A model generated the notes under the pieces. The model saw only the letters and a list, made by a program, of their open reading frames with translations, ran no database searches and had not been told where the DNA came from. This document shows positions 24,397 through 34,627 of a DNA stretch of 64,000 bases, piece after piece (position 1 is the first letter of the stretch; each line of letters starts with the position of its first letter). Origin of the DNA: Dendronalium phyllosphericum CENA369. GTDB lineage: Bacteria; Cyanobacteriota; Cyanobacteriia; Cyanobacteriales; Nostocaceae. Where the stretch lies: assembly GCF_016056275.1 (NCBI RefSeq), contig NZ_JAECZA010000012.1, forward strand, positions 62,001 through 126,000, written 5' to 3'. The position numbers were made by a program, and so were the translations under genes.

Positions 24397-25683
24397 ATGG
24401 TAGATAGTTCTGGACGTTATCTATTTGTTCCTCGATATACCTTGTACTGGGGATGCCTACATCTCAAATTGGGATTGCTCTGTAGCATAGGTATTTGGAC
24501 ATTATCAGCAGCTAAGTTACAAGCTACCCAACCACATCAAAACTGGAAATCACCTTCAGAATTGCTCGAACAAGTCACCAAAGAAAATTCTGAGTCAGCA
24601 CAAGACTCAAGACTCAAAACTCAGAACTTGGAACTCCCGATACAGCTCCCCTATCGAATAGAGCCAATACCTATTTTGATTGCGGCCCCCGAAAACTTTA
24701 ATCCCGATCTGCGATTACCGCCACCAATACCTAAACCACCGCAGAATTCCACCCCACCAAAAACTTCCACCAAACCAGGAATGCCAGATGCAATTTTGGA
24801 AAGTATTGATACGGACTATCGCTATGACACAGACAACTTTGGTCAAACTAATTTATTCATTGAACCAACGGTTCAATTTCGATTGAGGAATGGCAATAAA
24901 ATATTTTTCAAAACAGGTTTTGACCTTTTTAATCAACGCAATGTTGAATCAATTACTAATATTCCCTTGCAAGTTGGATGGCAGGGAAAAATTGGTCAAA
25001 TGACGCTGCAAACAGCAGTTGGAGTCGATTTGTTCGACCGTTTACCCACAGCTATTAATCTCAATACTAAGGTTGAGATTCCGATTTCCCAGCCAAAAGT
25101 TTCGCCATCAGGTCGATTGTTATCCTTAGCAGTACTATCAGCTAACTTAGAACAAGGGCCTTATAAATCCAATGCTCGAACTTTAGACAATCAAATTACT
25201 GCTTGGCGATTTGGGCCTGATTTATACTGGCAGATTGACCGTGATACTAGTCTGTTTTCGTCATTGCGTTTGGGCAGCTATAACGATGACAATTCCGAAG
25301 TGCAGTCTTTTAGTAGGCTAGAACGCAAGTTTGGACAGTTTTCTGTGGCAGCTAACTTATTCACTTGGAATTACGATCGCGATTTAGAACGCACAAGTGG
25401 CTATTTCTCTCCACCAGATTTCCTAGTTTACAACGCTGAGGTAGCTTGGGAGGGAAATATTACTAATTTCTTACGCTGTCGCTTCGCTGCTAACTTAGGA
25501 CGACAGCGACTTAAAGGAGAATTCGACAACGCCAATACCTATCAAACACGCTGTATGGTAAAGCTTTCGCCCAGTGTAGAGGCAGACTTGGGCTACAGCT
25601 TTAGTAATGTCCGCAATCAAGATACAGGACAAAGCGCTTATAGTGGTAACTCTGTAACAGGACAGTTGCGTGTCAAATTTTAG
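24397..25683 (+). CDS. putative outer-membrane beta-barrel protein
   Basis: A 428-residue protein of unknown family. After a hydrophobic segment (about 24-44) comes a Pro-rich linker with LIAAPENFNPDLRLPPP (about 95-112) and then ~280 residues of alternating polar/aromatic strands (FFKTGFDLFNQRN, FSVAANLFTWNY, LGYSFSNVRNQDTG), ending in Phe after QLRVKF. A C-terminal Phe and amphipathic strands are typical of outer-membrane barrels. The linker motif recurs in the DUF3131 protein at 42561 (LIAAPDNFNLDLPFP), hinting at a joint role in polysaccharide export. Transport specificity unknown. Confidence 0.6.
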   Translation: MVDSSGRYLFVPRYTLYWGCLHLKLGLLCSIGIWTLSAAKLQATQPHQNWKSPSELLEQVTKENSESAQDSRLKTQNLELPIQLPYRIEPIPILIAAPENFNPDLRLPPPIPKPPQNSTPPKTSTKPGMPDAILESIDTDYRYDTDNFGQTNLFIEPTVQFRLRNGNKIFFKTGFDLFNQRNVESITNIPLQVGWQGKIGQMTLQTAVGVDLFDRLPTAINLNTKVEIPISQPKVSPSGRLLSLAVLSANLEQGPYKSNARTLDNQITAWRFGPDLYWQIDRDTSLFSSLRLGSYNDDNSEVQSFSRLERKFGQFSVAANLFTWNYDRDLERTSGYFSPPDFLVYNAEVAWEGNITNFLRCRFAANLGRQRLKGEFDNANTYQTRCMVKLSPSVEADLGYSFSNVRNQDTGQSAYSGNSVTGQLRVKF

Positions 25684-25716
25684 CTGAAGTATAAAGAAGT
25701 CCATCTAGTTATACCA

Positions 25717-25805
25717 ATTCGTAATTCGTAATTTGTAATTAAGAAAGTCAGATATAGCAAGGCTTTGAGGGTTTGAATGTGTTGCCTCATTTTAGAGAAT
25801 TGGTA
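25717..25805 (+). repeat. dispersed ~90-bp repeat, plus copy
   Basis: Inverted relative to 21745-21838, sharing AATTCGTAATTTGTAATT, TAAGAAAGTCAGAT and GGGTTTGAATGTGTTGCC blocks in order. Confidence 0.7.
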
Positions 25806-25904
25806 TTAGCCTTGCAGTATTTGTAACGGGTGTTTTATCTACGCCATTTTTACAGTATTTTCACTTATTACTACCACTTAGAAAGGGATGAGGGAGAAAG
25901 AGGA

Positions 25905-26032
25905 CACAGGGACGCGGAGACGCGGGGACGCGGAAAATATGACAACTTCTAACTTCCGGCTTCCGACTTCCAACTTCCGACCTCTATCTCCTAACTCAGT
26001 ACTCAGTACTCAGCACTCAGCACTCAGCACTT
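25905..26032. repeat. short tandem repeats before hybrid kinase
   Basis: GGGACGCGG-type units (25909-25935), TTCCGACTTCCAACTTCC-type units (25950-25982) and CTCAGTA/CTCAGCA heptamers (about 25993-26031). They fill the space directly before the kinase start codon, so its promoter must lie further upstream or within them. No gene is seen in 25684-26041. Confidence 0.8.
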
Positions 26033-26041
26033 AAAAAGAGG

Positions 26042-29000
26042 ATGAAAGCACCATTACCTGATAACGAAACACAGCGAATCGAGTCTCTTTTAGACTATAA
26101 AATCCTCGATACTCGTTCGGAAGATGCCTTTGATGACCTCACCCGTTTAGCCTCATATATTTGTGGGACTCCCATTGCTTTGATCAGTTTAATTGATGCC
26201 AATCGCCAGTGGTTTAAGTCAAAAGTTGGGTTGGAGGCACTAGAAACACCCAGAGATGTGGCATTCTGTGCCCATGCCATTTTGCAACCCGAAGTTTTTG
26301 TTGTGCCTGATGCCACAGAAGACGAAAGGTTCGCTACAAACCCCTTAGTCACCTCTGACCCTAACGTTCGGTTTTATGCTGGTGTACCGCTAACTAACTC
26401 TGAGGGATATGCCCTAGGAACGCTTTGTGTAGTTGACCGTGTACCCAGAAACCTCTCGCCAGAACAGATTGAAGCGTTGCGAATTTTAGGTCGCCAAGTA
26501 ATCAAGCAACTAGAAATACGGCGCAACTTAGCAAGTTTGGTATTAGCAAGTGATACACGCAAACAGGCGCAAAAGGGACGCAAACAATTTTTTAAAAGGG
26601 TTGCGGTGGGGTTTGGGTTGGCATCAACAATTTTAGTTTTGATTGGCGTGATTTCTTATCAGAATACATCCATATTGATTGATGACAATAATCAGGTACA
26701 AAAAACCCAAGAGAAAATCAATCGGCTCGAAGAACTACTGTCCGAGATGAAAGATGCTGAAACTGGACAACGTGGCTACATCCTGACTGGGCAAGAAAGT
26801 TATCTAGAACCTTATCAAGCAGCACTTGCGAACATCGATCGAAAAATTGAAATCCTGAAGGATTTAATAGCAGATCAACCTAGCCAGCAAAAGCAGTTCG
26901 CAATCCTTAAACCCCTGATAGCTGCAAAACTTGCCATACTCAAGCAGACTATATACCTGAGACAAAATCAGGGATTTGAGGCGGCATTGCAGTTAATCCA
27001 GACAAATCAAGGAAAGAATCTCATGGATGATATCCGCAAGGTCATCTATGAAATGCAAAATGAGGACAGAAGTTTGCTTCAGCAGCGGTCACAAGCTGCC
27101 AAAGCCAGTGCTAGTAACACAATCTTGACAATTGCGATCGCGATTTGCCTCAGTTTTCTCGTTCTAGCTATAGTCTACTACTTGATTTATCGTGAGGTCA
27201 TAGAGCGGAAATTAACAGAGGAGACACTGCACCAAGAACGCAATTTTATTTCCGCAGTCCTGGATACAGCCAGCGCTTTGGTAGTAGTTCTTGATGCCCA
27301 AGGGCGAATTGTTCGCTTCAATCAAGCTTGCGAACAAATTACTGGTTACTCATTTGATGAGGTCAGAGGCAGGCATTTCTGGAATTTGTTTTTAATACCA
27401 GAACAAGTAGAGCCAGTGAAAGCAGTTTTTGAGCAGTTGCGAGCTGGTGAAGGCGCAAAAGAATACGAAAACTATTGGCTCACAAAAGATGGCAGTCGGC
27501 GGCTCATTGCCTGGGCTAACACTATTTTGCCAGACTATGAAGGTTCAGTAGAATACATTGTTGCTACTGGTATTGATATTAGCGATCGCAAACGCACTGA
27601 ACAACATCTCAAAGCACAGTATGCGACAACACGAGTCTTAGCAAAATCCACTACCATTGATGAAGCTATGCCTCAAATCCTGCAAGGAATCTGCGAGAGT
27701 TTGGCATGGGATTTGAGTGAAATTTGGATGGTAGACCAGCAAGCAAATTTACTGTGTTTTCTAAATATTTGGTATAAAACATCATTTAATCTGCAAGAAT
27801 TTGAAATACTTAGTCGGCAGACCACCTTTGCACCAGGAATTGGGCTTCCTGGTCGAGTCTGGGCTAGTGCTGAACCTGTTTGGATTGCTGATGTCGCTTG
27901 CGATCGCAATTTCGTCCGCTTTCAAATTGCCGCAAATGCAGGATTGCATGGAGCTTTCGGTTTTCCGATTCATAGCGGTAATAAAATCCTCGGTGTGATT
28001 ACCTGCTTTAGCCATCAGATCCAGCAACCAGACCCAGATTTAGCAAAAGTCATGAGTTCTATTGGCGAGCAAGTCGGGCAGTTCATCGAGCGCAAGCAGG
28101 CAGAAGAAGAACTCCAACGCCAAAACTTGCGATCGCAACTATTTACGGAAATCACTCTCAAAATTCGCCAGTCCTTGCAAATCGAAGAAATTCTGCAAAT
28201 CACTGTGACAGAGGTGCAAAAAATTCTTCATAGCGATCGAGTTGTAATCTATCAGCCTTTGCCAGATGGATCTGGAAGCACTGTTGTAGAGGCAGTAGTT
28301 TCTGGCTGGCTGACAATCAAAGAGAAAAAAAGCATTCACTCTTATCTGCAAACGGAATACATTCAACAGTATTATCTACAGCAGTATCGTCAAAAAAGGA
28401 ATTTCCGGCTTGCTGACTTAGATATAGTTGAAGTTCAACAAAGCCATCTGGAATTACTGCAACAGTTTTGGGTAAAGTCCAATTTGGTTGTGCCTATTCT
28501 TGTCAAAGAAGAACTCTGCGGTTTGCTAATTGTCCATCAGTGCGGTAGTTCTCGCCAATGGTCTAGCTTTGAAACTCAACTTTTGCGACAAATAGCTGAC
28601 CAAGTAGGTATTGCTTTAGCCCAAGCCCAAATGTTGAACGCAGAAACTCAACAAAGACAGGAACTTGAAGTTGCCCGTCACCAAGCGGAATTAGCTTCTA
28701 AAACCAAAAGCGCCTTTTTGGCCAACATGAGCCATGAAATCCGCACGCCGATGAATGCTGTCTTAGGAATGACAGGCTTAATGTTAGAAACTCCCCTCAA
28801 CTCGGAGCAACAGGATTTTATCGAAACAATTCGGATTAGTGGAGATGCCCTCTTAAGCCTAATCAACGAAATTTTGGATCTGTCCAAACTGGAGGCTGGG
28901 GAAATGATGCTAGAAACTTTAGATTTTGACTTATCTACCTGTGTAGAAGAAGTGTTGGAATTATTGGCTCCCCCAGCCCATAAAAAAGGATTAGAAATTG

Positions 29001-30841
29001 CAGCTTTGATTTACCGCAACGTCCCTACCCACCTCCAAGGCGATGCTGGTCGCCTACGACAAATTCTGATGAACTTGATTGGCAATGCCATCAAATTCAC
29101 TAGTAGTGGAGAAGTAGTGGTACGAGCAGAATTGCGATCTCAAACCCCTACTACAGCCACCATCCATTTTGCGATCGCAGATACTGGTCTGGGCATTACC
29201 CCCGAAGACCAATGCAAACTCTTTACGCCATTTACCCAAGTAGATGCTTCCACCACCCGCAAGTATGGCGGCACAGGTTTGGGATTAGCCATCTGCAAGC
29301 AACTAGTGAATTTGATGGGCGGAGAAATTGGCGTAGAAAGTTGGCTGGGGAAAGGATCTAGATTTTGGTTTGAAATACCTTTTGCCAAACAAATTCACCC
29401 GATTTCTGCAACCCGCGATTACGGACTTCTGACTAATCGGCACTTGTTAGTGGTGGATGATAATGCTACAAATCGCAAAATCATCTACCATCAAGCTACC
29501 CGTTGGGGGATGCAGGTAGATCAAGCTGCTTCAGCTACTGCTGCCCTCAAAGCTATTCAGGAGGCTGCTAGGCAAAATAGTCTCTATGATGTTGCTGTGA
29601 TTGACATGCAAATGCCAGAAATAGATGGCATAACTTTGGGAGAGCAAATTAAGAAAAATCCAGCGATTTCTAAGCTACCTTTGATTATGCTTACCTCTAC
29701 CAACCAACGAGATGAAATCCAACGAACGCTAAAAATCGGATTTGCTGCTTATTTGGTCAAACCAGTTAAGCCATCCCGACTCCTCGACACCATTATGACT
29801 ATCTTAGGAGAAGAGGACGCAGGGATTAGGGGCAACGGGGAGGAAGAGGACGCGGGGACGCGGGGACGCGGTGAGACAGCGCTGCGGGAGGGTTTCCCTC
29901 CGCAGGCGACTGCGTTAGCGAGGAACGAGCGTCACCCGAAGGGGGACGAGGAGAAAGAGGACAAGGGGAATGTAATAGATAGATTTTCCGCGTCTCCCAC
30001 TCTCGGTGTAGCTGTGTCTTCCTCGCCGAATCACAACTTTCCGAAATTAAGAATTCTCTTAGCTGAAGATAATCTGGTGAATCAGAAAGTAGCTTTGAAG
30101 CAGCTTCAGAGTCTGGGCTACAGTGCTGATGTTGCTGGTAATGGTAAAGAAGTGTTGGAGTTATTGGAAAAAATTCCCTACGATTTAATTCTGATGGATT
30201 GCCAAATGCCGATTCTCGATGGTTTAGAAACTACAAAAGAAATTCATCGTCTATCGGAAAGCTACTTTGCTAGCAGTCGTCGTCCTGTGGTAATTGCAAT
30301 GACAGCTAATGCCATGAAAGAAGACCAACAAATGTGTCTAGATGCTGGAATGGATGACTATCTGAGTAAGCCAGTGATGAAAGAAAAATTGGCTGCGGCG
30401 CTAGAACGTTGGGCAAGCGCGATCCTCAAAGCCCAAGAGGCAATTGCATCCGAGCAAACGGTTTCGACAGCAAATGTCGGTTCAGTTGACCTGCCAATTG
30501 ATTGGGAACACTTGCATCAAATATCAGAAAACGACTCAGAATTTGAATTAAATTTACTAGAAATATTCGTTGAGGATATTCAGCATCATTTAGAAATAAC
30601 CAAAGCGGCGATCGCATCTCATGACTTTGAGCAACTAGCACGAGAAGCTCATCAAATTAAAGGTGCTAGTGCCAATATTGGAGCTATAAATATGCGTCTT
30701 GCCGCAGAAAAACTCGAACAACTAGCTCGCAACCAAGAGCGTCGAGGTACTACTAACTTACTCTTAGAGTTAGAAGACTTTGTTAAACGTATTAAAAAGT
30801 TTTTAATCTTTAAAGAAAGTAACACGGAAAAATCTGACTAA
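26042..30841 (+). CDS. GAF-CHASE3-PAS-GAF-GAF hybrid histidine kinase with two REC and HPt
   Basis: A 1599-residue membrane sensor kinase. Order: GAF (about 25-165); TM helix (~187-207); CHASE3-like periplasmic domain (~210-350); TM helix (~360-382); PAS (~395-515); GAF (~535-680); GAF (~700-850); HisKA with phospho-His898 in MSHEIRTP; HATPase (~960-1120, with GTGLGLAI); REC1 with Asp1188 ([11 protein letters not shown]); REC2 with Asp1386 ([11 protein letters not shown]); HPt with His1537 ([12 protein letters not shown]). A full His-Asp-His relay is possible inside one protein. The REC1-REC2 linker (about 1256-1310) carries repeat-derived sequence ([10 protein letters not shown]...). Input signal unknown. 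REC2-HPt is very similar to the kinase at 34628. Confidence 0.93.
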   Translation: MKAPLPDNETQRIESLLDYKILDTRSEDAFDDLTRLASYICGTPIALISLIDANRQWFKSKVGLEALETPRDVAFCAHAILQPEVFVVPDATEDERFATNPLVTSDPNVRFYAGVPLTNSEGYALGTLCVVDRVPRNLSPEQIEALRILGRQVIKQLEIRRNLASLVLASDTRKQAQKGRKQFFKRVAVGFGLASTILVLIGVISYQNTSILIDDNNQVQKTQEKINRLEELLSEMKDAETGQRGYILTGQESYLEPYQAALANIDRKIEILKDLIADQPSQQKQFAILKPLIAAKLAILKQTIYLRQNQGFEAALQLIQTNQGKNLMDDIRKVIYEMQNEDRSLLQQRSQAAKASASNTILTIAIAICLSFLVLAIVYYLIYREVIERKLTEETLHQERNFISAVLDTASALVVVLDAQGRIVRFNQACEQITGYSFDEVRGRHFWNLFLIPEQVEPVKAVFEQLRAGEGAKEYENYWLTKDGSRRLIAWANTILPDYEGSVEYIVATGIDISDRKRTEQHLKAQYATTRVLAKSTTIDEAMPQILQGICESLAWDLSEIWMVDQQANLLCFLNIWYKTSFNLQEFEILSRQTTFAPGIGLPGRVWASAEPVWIADVACDRNFVRFQIAANAGLHGAFGFPIHSGNKILGVITCFSHQIQQPDPDLAKVMSSIGEQVGQFIERKQAEEELQRQNLRSQLFTEITLKIRQSLQIEEILQITVTEVQKILHSDRVVIYQPLPDGSGSTVVEAVVSGWLTIKEKKSIHSYLQTEYIQQYYLQQYRQKRNFRLADLDIVEVQQSHLELLQQFWVKSNLVVPILVKEELCGLLIVHQCGSSRQWSSFETQLLRQIADQVGIALAQAQMLNAETQQRQELEVARHQAELASKTKSAFLANMSHEIRTPMNAVLGMTGLMLETPLNSEQQDFIETIRISGDALLSLINEILDLSKLEAGEMMLETLDFDLSTCVEEVLELLAPPAHKKGLEIAALIYRNVPTHLQGDAGRLRQILMNLIGNAIKFTSSGEVVVRAELRSQTPTTATIHFAIADTGLGITPEDQCKLFTPFTQVDASTTRKYGGTGLGLAICKQLVNLMGGEIGVESWLGKGSRFWFEIPFAKQIHPISATRDYGLLTNRHLLVVDDNATNRKIIYHQATRWGMQVDQAASATAALKAIQEAARQNSLYDVAVIDMQMPEIDGITLGEQIKKNPAISKLPLIMLTSTNQRDEIQRTLKIGFAAYLVKPVKPSRLLDTIMTILGEEDAGIRGNGEEEDAGTRGRGETALREGFPPQATALARNERHPKGDEEKEDKGNVIDRFSASPTLGVAVSSSPNHNFPKLRILLAEDNLVNQKVALKQLQSLGYSADVAGNGKEVLELLEKIPYDLILMDCQMPILDGLETTKEIHRLSESYFASSRRPVVIAMTANAMKEDQQMCLDAGMDDYLSKPVMKEKLAAALERWASAILKAQEAIASEQTVSTANVGSVDLPIDWEHLHQISENDSEFELNLLEIFVEDIQHHLEITKAAIASHDFEQLAREAHQIKGASANIGAINMRLAAEKLEQLARNQERRGTTNLLLELEDFVKRIKKFLIFKESNTEKSD
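29811..29970 (+). repeat. in-frame repeat insertion in kinase linker
   Basis: GAGGACGCGGGGACGCGG units followed by a hairpin repeat (GGAGGGTTTCCCTCC) and GCGTTAGCGAGGAACGAGCG sequence. The same classes of repeat stand between genes elsewhere in the window. The frame stays open, translating to EDAGTR and Arg/Glu/Gly-rich residues. Confidence 0.85.
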
Positions 30842-31031
30842 CCTTGCCATAAAAATCTCTTTCCCAGTCCCCAGTACCTATTTTCAAGATAGAACTTATG
30901 GACAACTGGGAATAATAACAAAGTAGGTTCGGTGATTTAGCTGTATCCTATGCTGAGTATTTTTAGCCTAAATGTCAGTTAAATGCATCACCTCCTATCC
31001 CCGTTGATTCCCAAAAAGTGAGGTTTTCCTG

Positions 31032-31688
31032 ATGAGTCAGATGAGTAGAGACGATGTACGAGAAAGGCTTGGTAATATCGATCAGATCCGCGACATTATT
31101 TTGGGAACACAGCTAAGAGAATACGAAAATCGATTTAGCAAGTTGGAATCAGATATATCTTTATTGCAACAACAAATGCGATCGCAAGTTGAACAACTTA
31201 AGTCAAACTTCTCAATTGAACTAAAAGCGGGATTTGAGACGCTAGACAAAAAGCTGAAGTCACTCAACCTGACAACTCAAGAAGAAACTTTTGATTTGCG
31301 GCAACAAGTCGATCGACTTAATAAAAAGTTCTCTAGCAGCGTTCAGTCGCTTGATGAAGTGTTAGATAGCCAAACTACCTCGATTCGAGATGAAATCTTT
31401 CAAACTAAAGTTCAATTACAAGATGATGTCACGGCGTTACGCGATCTGATTTTAGAAGAAATAGATAGACGTTTCTCGCAGTTGACAGACACCAAAGTTT
31501 CTAAAGACGACATAGCCGAAACTTTATTTGCCTTGGGAATGCGCTTAAAAGAAACTGAATTCATTCCCAAGTTGCGAGAAGCAGCCGATGAACACAGCGA
31601 AGAGTATACTGCCGTACCACTTCTAGAAACTACAAAATTGTCAAAAGTGTTTACTCACTCCAACAGTACGGCAGAATTACACTCCTAA
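31032..31688 (+). CDS. coiled-coil protein of unknown function
   Basis: A 218-residue, strongly charged protein with heptad patterning through residues ~20-160 (YENRFSKLESDISLLQQQM, LRQQVDRLNKKF, VQLQDDVTALRDLIL). No signal peptide or membrane segment, so it is cytosolic. I recognise no family. GAGG lies about 9 bases before the ATG. It is the first gene of the run leading to the OmpA-like protein, small GTPase and second hybrid kinase, with 180 bp of repeats between it and the next gene. It could be a scaffold or effector of that system. Confidence 0.7.
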   Translation: MSQMSRDDVRERLGNIDQIRDIILGTQLREYENRFSKLESDISLLQQQMRSQVEQLKSNFSIELKAGFETLDKKLKSLNLTTQEETFDLRQQVDRLNKKFSSSVQSLDEVLDSQTTSIRDEIFQTKVQLQDDVTALRDLILEEIDRRFSQLTDTKVSKDDIAETLFALGMRLKETEFIPKLREAADEHSEEYTAVPLLETTKLSKVFTHSNSTAELHS

Positions 31689-31868
31689 TTAAGGTAGAGG
31701 AAGAGGACACGGTGACGCGGGGACGCAAAGATACAGAGAAAGAGGGATGAGGGAGATGAAGAGGATGAGGCGGATGAGGGAGACATTGATACTATTTCTT
31801 CTTTCCCTACCTCCTCTGCTCCTCCCCACTCCTGACAACTGACAACTGATAACTGATAACTGACTAAT
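31689..31868. repeat. short tandem repeats
   Basis: GACGCGGGGACGC-type units, GATGAGG/GAGATGAAGAG units and ACTGATA/ACTGACA heptamers fill the whole gap between the coiled-coil and OmpA-like genes. Confidence 0.8.
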
Positions 31869-34067
31869 ATGACTCAGGTGGAAAATTCAATTTCTCAATC
31901 TGTTGAGTTAAAGCAAGAAGAAGCTATACAGCTTGATAATTTAGTGCATCTACTCGTCGAACTCAAAATTATTGAATCACCTGAGCAATCTTTTTCTTAT
32001 TCATCATCAGAAACTGATAATTGTCACGAGTATCCTACAGAAGAAATTGAATTACTACAACTTACTCCCGTGACATTAGAAGTATGTGAAGCTTATTTAG
32101 AGTCAGCTTTTAATTATTCTCAAAATGTACCTAATTCATCACATGTTACTGTGGAAGAATTAGAACAAACTCTGGAAATATTTGCTACCTTTGAGGAAAA
32201 TTTAGAAAACTCAGAAGATGCATTGCAAAAATTACAAGAGATATTAGTTGGAACTGAATTAGCACAAATAAACAATCTTATAGCTAACCTTGAACAGAAA
32301 ATCACAAAAATAGATCGTCAACTGTATCAGCCTCAAGAGCTAATCAATCTACTACTACCGTGGATTTCTGAGCTTTTAAAGCTAAAAATTACTGAATCAA
32401 AAGAGGAAATTGCACAGGTAATTGCTCCTATTATCGATCGGGCTATCAGCAGTCGCATTGAACAAAATAAAAATAGTATGAGTGCAGCGATCGCACCTGC
32501 TGTTCCCTCTGCTATTTCCCAGCAAATTATTGTTGCTCCAGAAGAAGTTTCAGATGCGATCGCTCCTGCAATGGGACGAGCAATCAAAAAGCAAATTGAA
32601 ATTGAACAGAATATTGTTGTAGATGCACTCTACCCAATTATTGGTAGTACCATTGCCAAATATATGGCAGAGACAATTCGTGCCATCAACCAACAAGTTG
32701 AAGAAACCCTCAGCGTTACAGGAATTAAACGTAAAATTCGTGCCAAGTTACAAGGAGTTTCCGAAGCAGAATTAATTCTTAAAGAAGCTTTGCCATTTAC
32801 AGTTCAAGCTATTTTCTTGATTCATAAAGCATCTGGTTTAGTTATCTCAAATATTCAGCGCTCTGATACACAGCAGTTAGAAGCTGAAATGGTAGCAGGA
32901 ATGCTAACAGCAATTCGCAGCTTTGCCAATGATTGCATCAATCAATCTGGAAATGTGACAGAATTAGACGCAATTGAGTATGGTACATCCAAAATAATTT
33001 TAGAAGTTGCAGGATACTGTTATTTAGCGCTCGTAGTACAGGGAGAACCAACTAAAAAATTCATTAAAGAAATGCGGCAAATCTTTAGCAATATTGTGAA
33101 AAAACATGGTGATTTAATTGAAAAATTTGACGGCGATCCGGATTTAATACCTAGTGAAGTTCATACACTTATAGAAAAACTTAAATATACAGAAATTCAG
33201 CAAAAAAATCAAAAAAATAAATTCTCGCCACTACTAGTTTTAAGTTTAACAATTATCAGCACCATTTTCATTCCTTGGGGCATTTGGCAATACTATAGTG
33301 GAGCGATACGTTCCCTTGAAAATCAAACTTCGTTAGCTCTAGCTTCTATTCCAGAACTGGCTGTATATCGACTTTCAGTGCAGGTAGAACACAATAAGTT
33401 AAAATTAACTGGACGAGTACCCAATCAACTTATTCGCCAGAAAACCGAACAAATCGTTAAACTAACCTCCCCTAATTGGTTGATAGACAATCAAATTTTA
33501 GCAGTAGAAGTACCAGCAGATCCAGTATTAGCTGCTGCTGAAGTCAAACGAGTTACAGCAATTTTAAATCAGACGGATGGTACAACTATTTCTGCTCAAT
33601 ATATCGCTGGTAAAGTAGTTGTCGAAGGTACTATCAACCGAATTGCAGATGCTCAAACTATTACTCATGTATTTGAGCAAATTCCAGGCGTAAAATCTGT
33701 ATCTAGCACAGTGCAAGTACAACCACAGCAGATTGAAGTTCGATTTTACTTTGAACCCAATTCAGCAAGTTTAATTAAGGCAGATTTAAGATCCAAGATT
33801 CAGCAGGTCAAGTTTTTCCTCAATCAGCACCCAAATAAGCATTTAAAGGTTATCGGTTATAGTTACGATCGTACTGATGCAAATAGAACACAAAAATTAG
33901 CATTAGCGCGAGCAAAAGCTGTACAACAAGCACTAATTCAACTGGGTATTAACCCATCTCGTTTACAGGTCATTGGTCAAACAAAATTACCACCAGGAAT
34001 TGATACAACTCATCCTTTGTGGTTAAGCCGTTGTGTCGTTATAGAATCGATAAACAAGCAGTTTTAA
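31869..34067 (+). CDS. trans-envelope OmpA-family protein with roadblock-like cytosolic region
   Basis: A 732-residue protein. The first ~450 residues lack a signal peptide: an acidic helical part, then repeats of the type IAPAVPSAISQQIIVAPEEV (~190-260), then ~300-430 (TVQAIFLIHKASGLVISNIQ..., GYCYLALVVQGEPTKKF) whose pattern resembles roadblock/longin-type GTPase-binding domains. One TM helix (~453-475) follows, then two BON-like segments (~500-625) and an OmpA C-terminal peptidoglycan-binding domain (~630-730: FYFEPNSASL, LARAKAVQQALIQLGI). It thus links cytosol to cell wall. The next gene, 31 bp on, is a Ras-like GTPase, the obvious partner. The roadblock call is inference. Confidence 0.75.
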   Translation: MTQVENSISQSVELKQEEAIQLDNLVHLLVELKIIESPEQSFSYSSSETDNCHEYPTEEIELLQLTPVTLEVCEAYLESAFNYSQNVPNSSHVTVEELEQTLEIFATFEENLENSEDALQKLQEILVGTELAQINNLIANLEQKITKIDRQLYQPQELINLLLPWISELLKLKITESKEEIAQVIAPIIDRAISSRIEQNKNSMSAAIAPAVPSAISQQIIVAPEEVSDAIAPAMGRAIKKQIEIEQNIVVDALYPIIGSTIAKYMAETIRAINQQVEETLSVTGIKRKIRAKLQGVSEAELILKEALPFTVQAIFLIHKASGLVISNIQRSDTQQLEAEMVAGMLTAIRSFANDCINQSGNVTELDAIEYGTSKIILEVAGYCYLALVVQGEPTKKFIKEMRQIFSNIVKKHGDLIEKFDGDPDLIPSEVHTLIEKLKYTEIQQKNQKNKFSPLLVLSLTIISTIFIPWGIWQYYSGAIRSLENQTSLALASIPELAVYRLSVQVEHNKLKLTGRVPNQLIRQKTEQIVKLTSPNWLIDNQILAVEVPADPVLAAAEVKRVTAILNQTDGTTISAQYIAGKVVVEGTINRIADAQTITHVFEQIPGVKSVSSTVQVQPQQIEVRFYFEPNSASLIKADLRSKIQQVKFFLNQHPNKHLKVIGYSYDRTDANRTQKLALARAKAVQQALIQLGINPSRLQVIGQTKLPPGIDTTHPLWLSRCVVIESINKQF

Positions 34068-34098
34068 CTTATACAATACTCCTAAGTTTTTCACAAAT

Positions 34099-34623
34099 AT
34101 GTCTACAGTTTCTAAAAAAATATGCTTATTTGGTGATTTTGGTGTTGGTAAAACTAGCCTAATTCGCCAATTTGTTGAATGCCAGTTTAGCGATCGATAT
34201 CTTTCAACGGTAGGAGTAAAAATTTCTCGCAAATCAGTTGATATTTTGAAAAAAGACCTGCATGATTTGCAAAAACTGCAACTGATAATTTGGGATATTG
34301 AAGGTAGTAATAAATTTAAAGCAGTTGCCCAAAGTTATTTTCAAGGTTCTAAAGGTGCTGTAATAGTTGGTGATGTAACACAACCAGAAACACTCGACAA
34401 TATTCAGCAACATATTCAAACTTTTTTAGCTGTTAATCCTAATAGTTATATTATTGTGGCATTAAATAAATCAGATTTGATTGCAACAGAGTATTTAGAA
34501 AATATCCGCAAAATGTATCAATTCAAAAATCAAACTAATATATTAGACACCTATGCAACTTCAGCTAAAATCGGCAACAATGTCAATGAAATATTTCAAA
34601 ATTTAGCCACTTATTTAATTTAA
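34099..34623 (+). CDS. Ras/Rab-like small GTPase
   Basis: A 174-residue GTPase. G1 GDFGVGKTS (12-20), switch I Thr in LSTVGVKIS, G3 WDIEG, G4 NKSD and G5 TSAK are present. In G3, the usual DTAGQ reads DIEGS, so the residue equivalent to Ras Gln61 is Ser. Intrinsic hydrolysis is probably slow and a partner GAP or roadblock domain needed. No lipidation motif. It lies between the OmpA-like gene (31 bp) and the hybrid kinase (4 bp), so all three are co-transcribed. By analogy with MglA-MglB, it may be controlled by the roadblock-like region of its neighbour. Confidence 0.88.
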   Translation: MSTVSKKICLFGDFGVGKTSLIRQFVECQFSDRYLSTVGVKISRKSVDILKKDLHDLQKLQLIIWDIEGSNKFKAVAQSYFQGSKGAVIVGDVTQPETLDNIQQHIQTFLAVNPNSYIIVALNKSDLIATEYLENIRKMYQFKNQTNILDTYATSAKIGNNVNEIFQNLATYLI

Positions 34624-34627
34624 GCAA

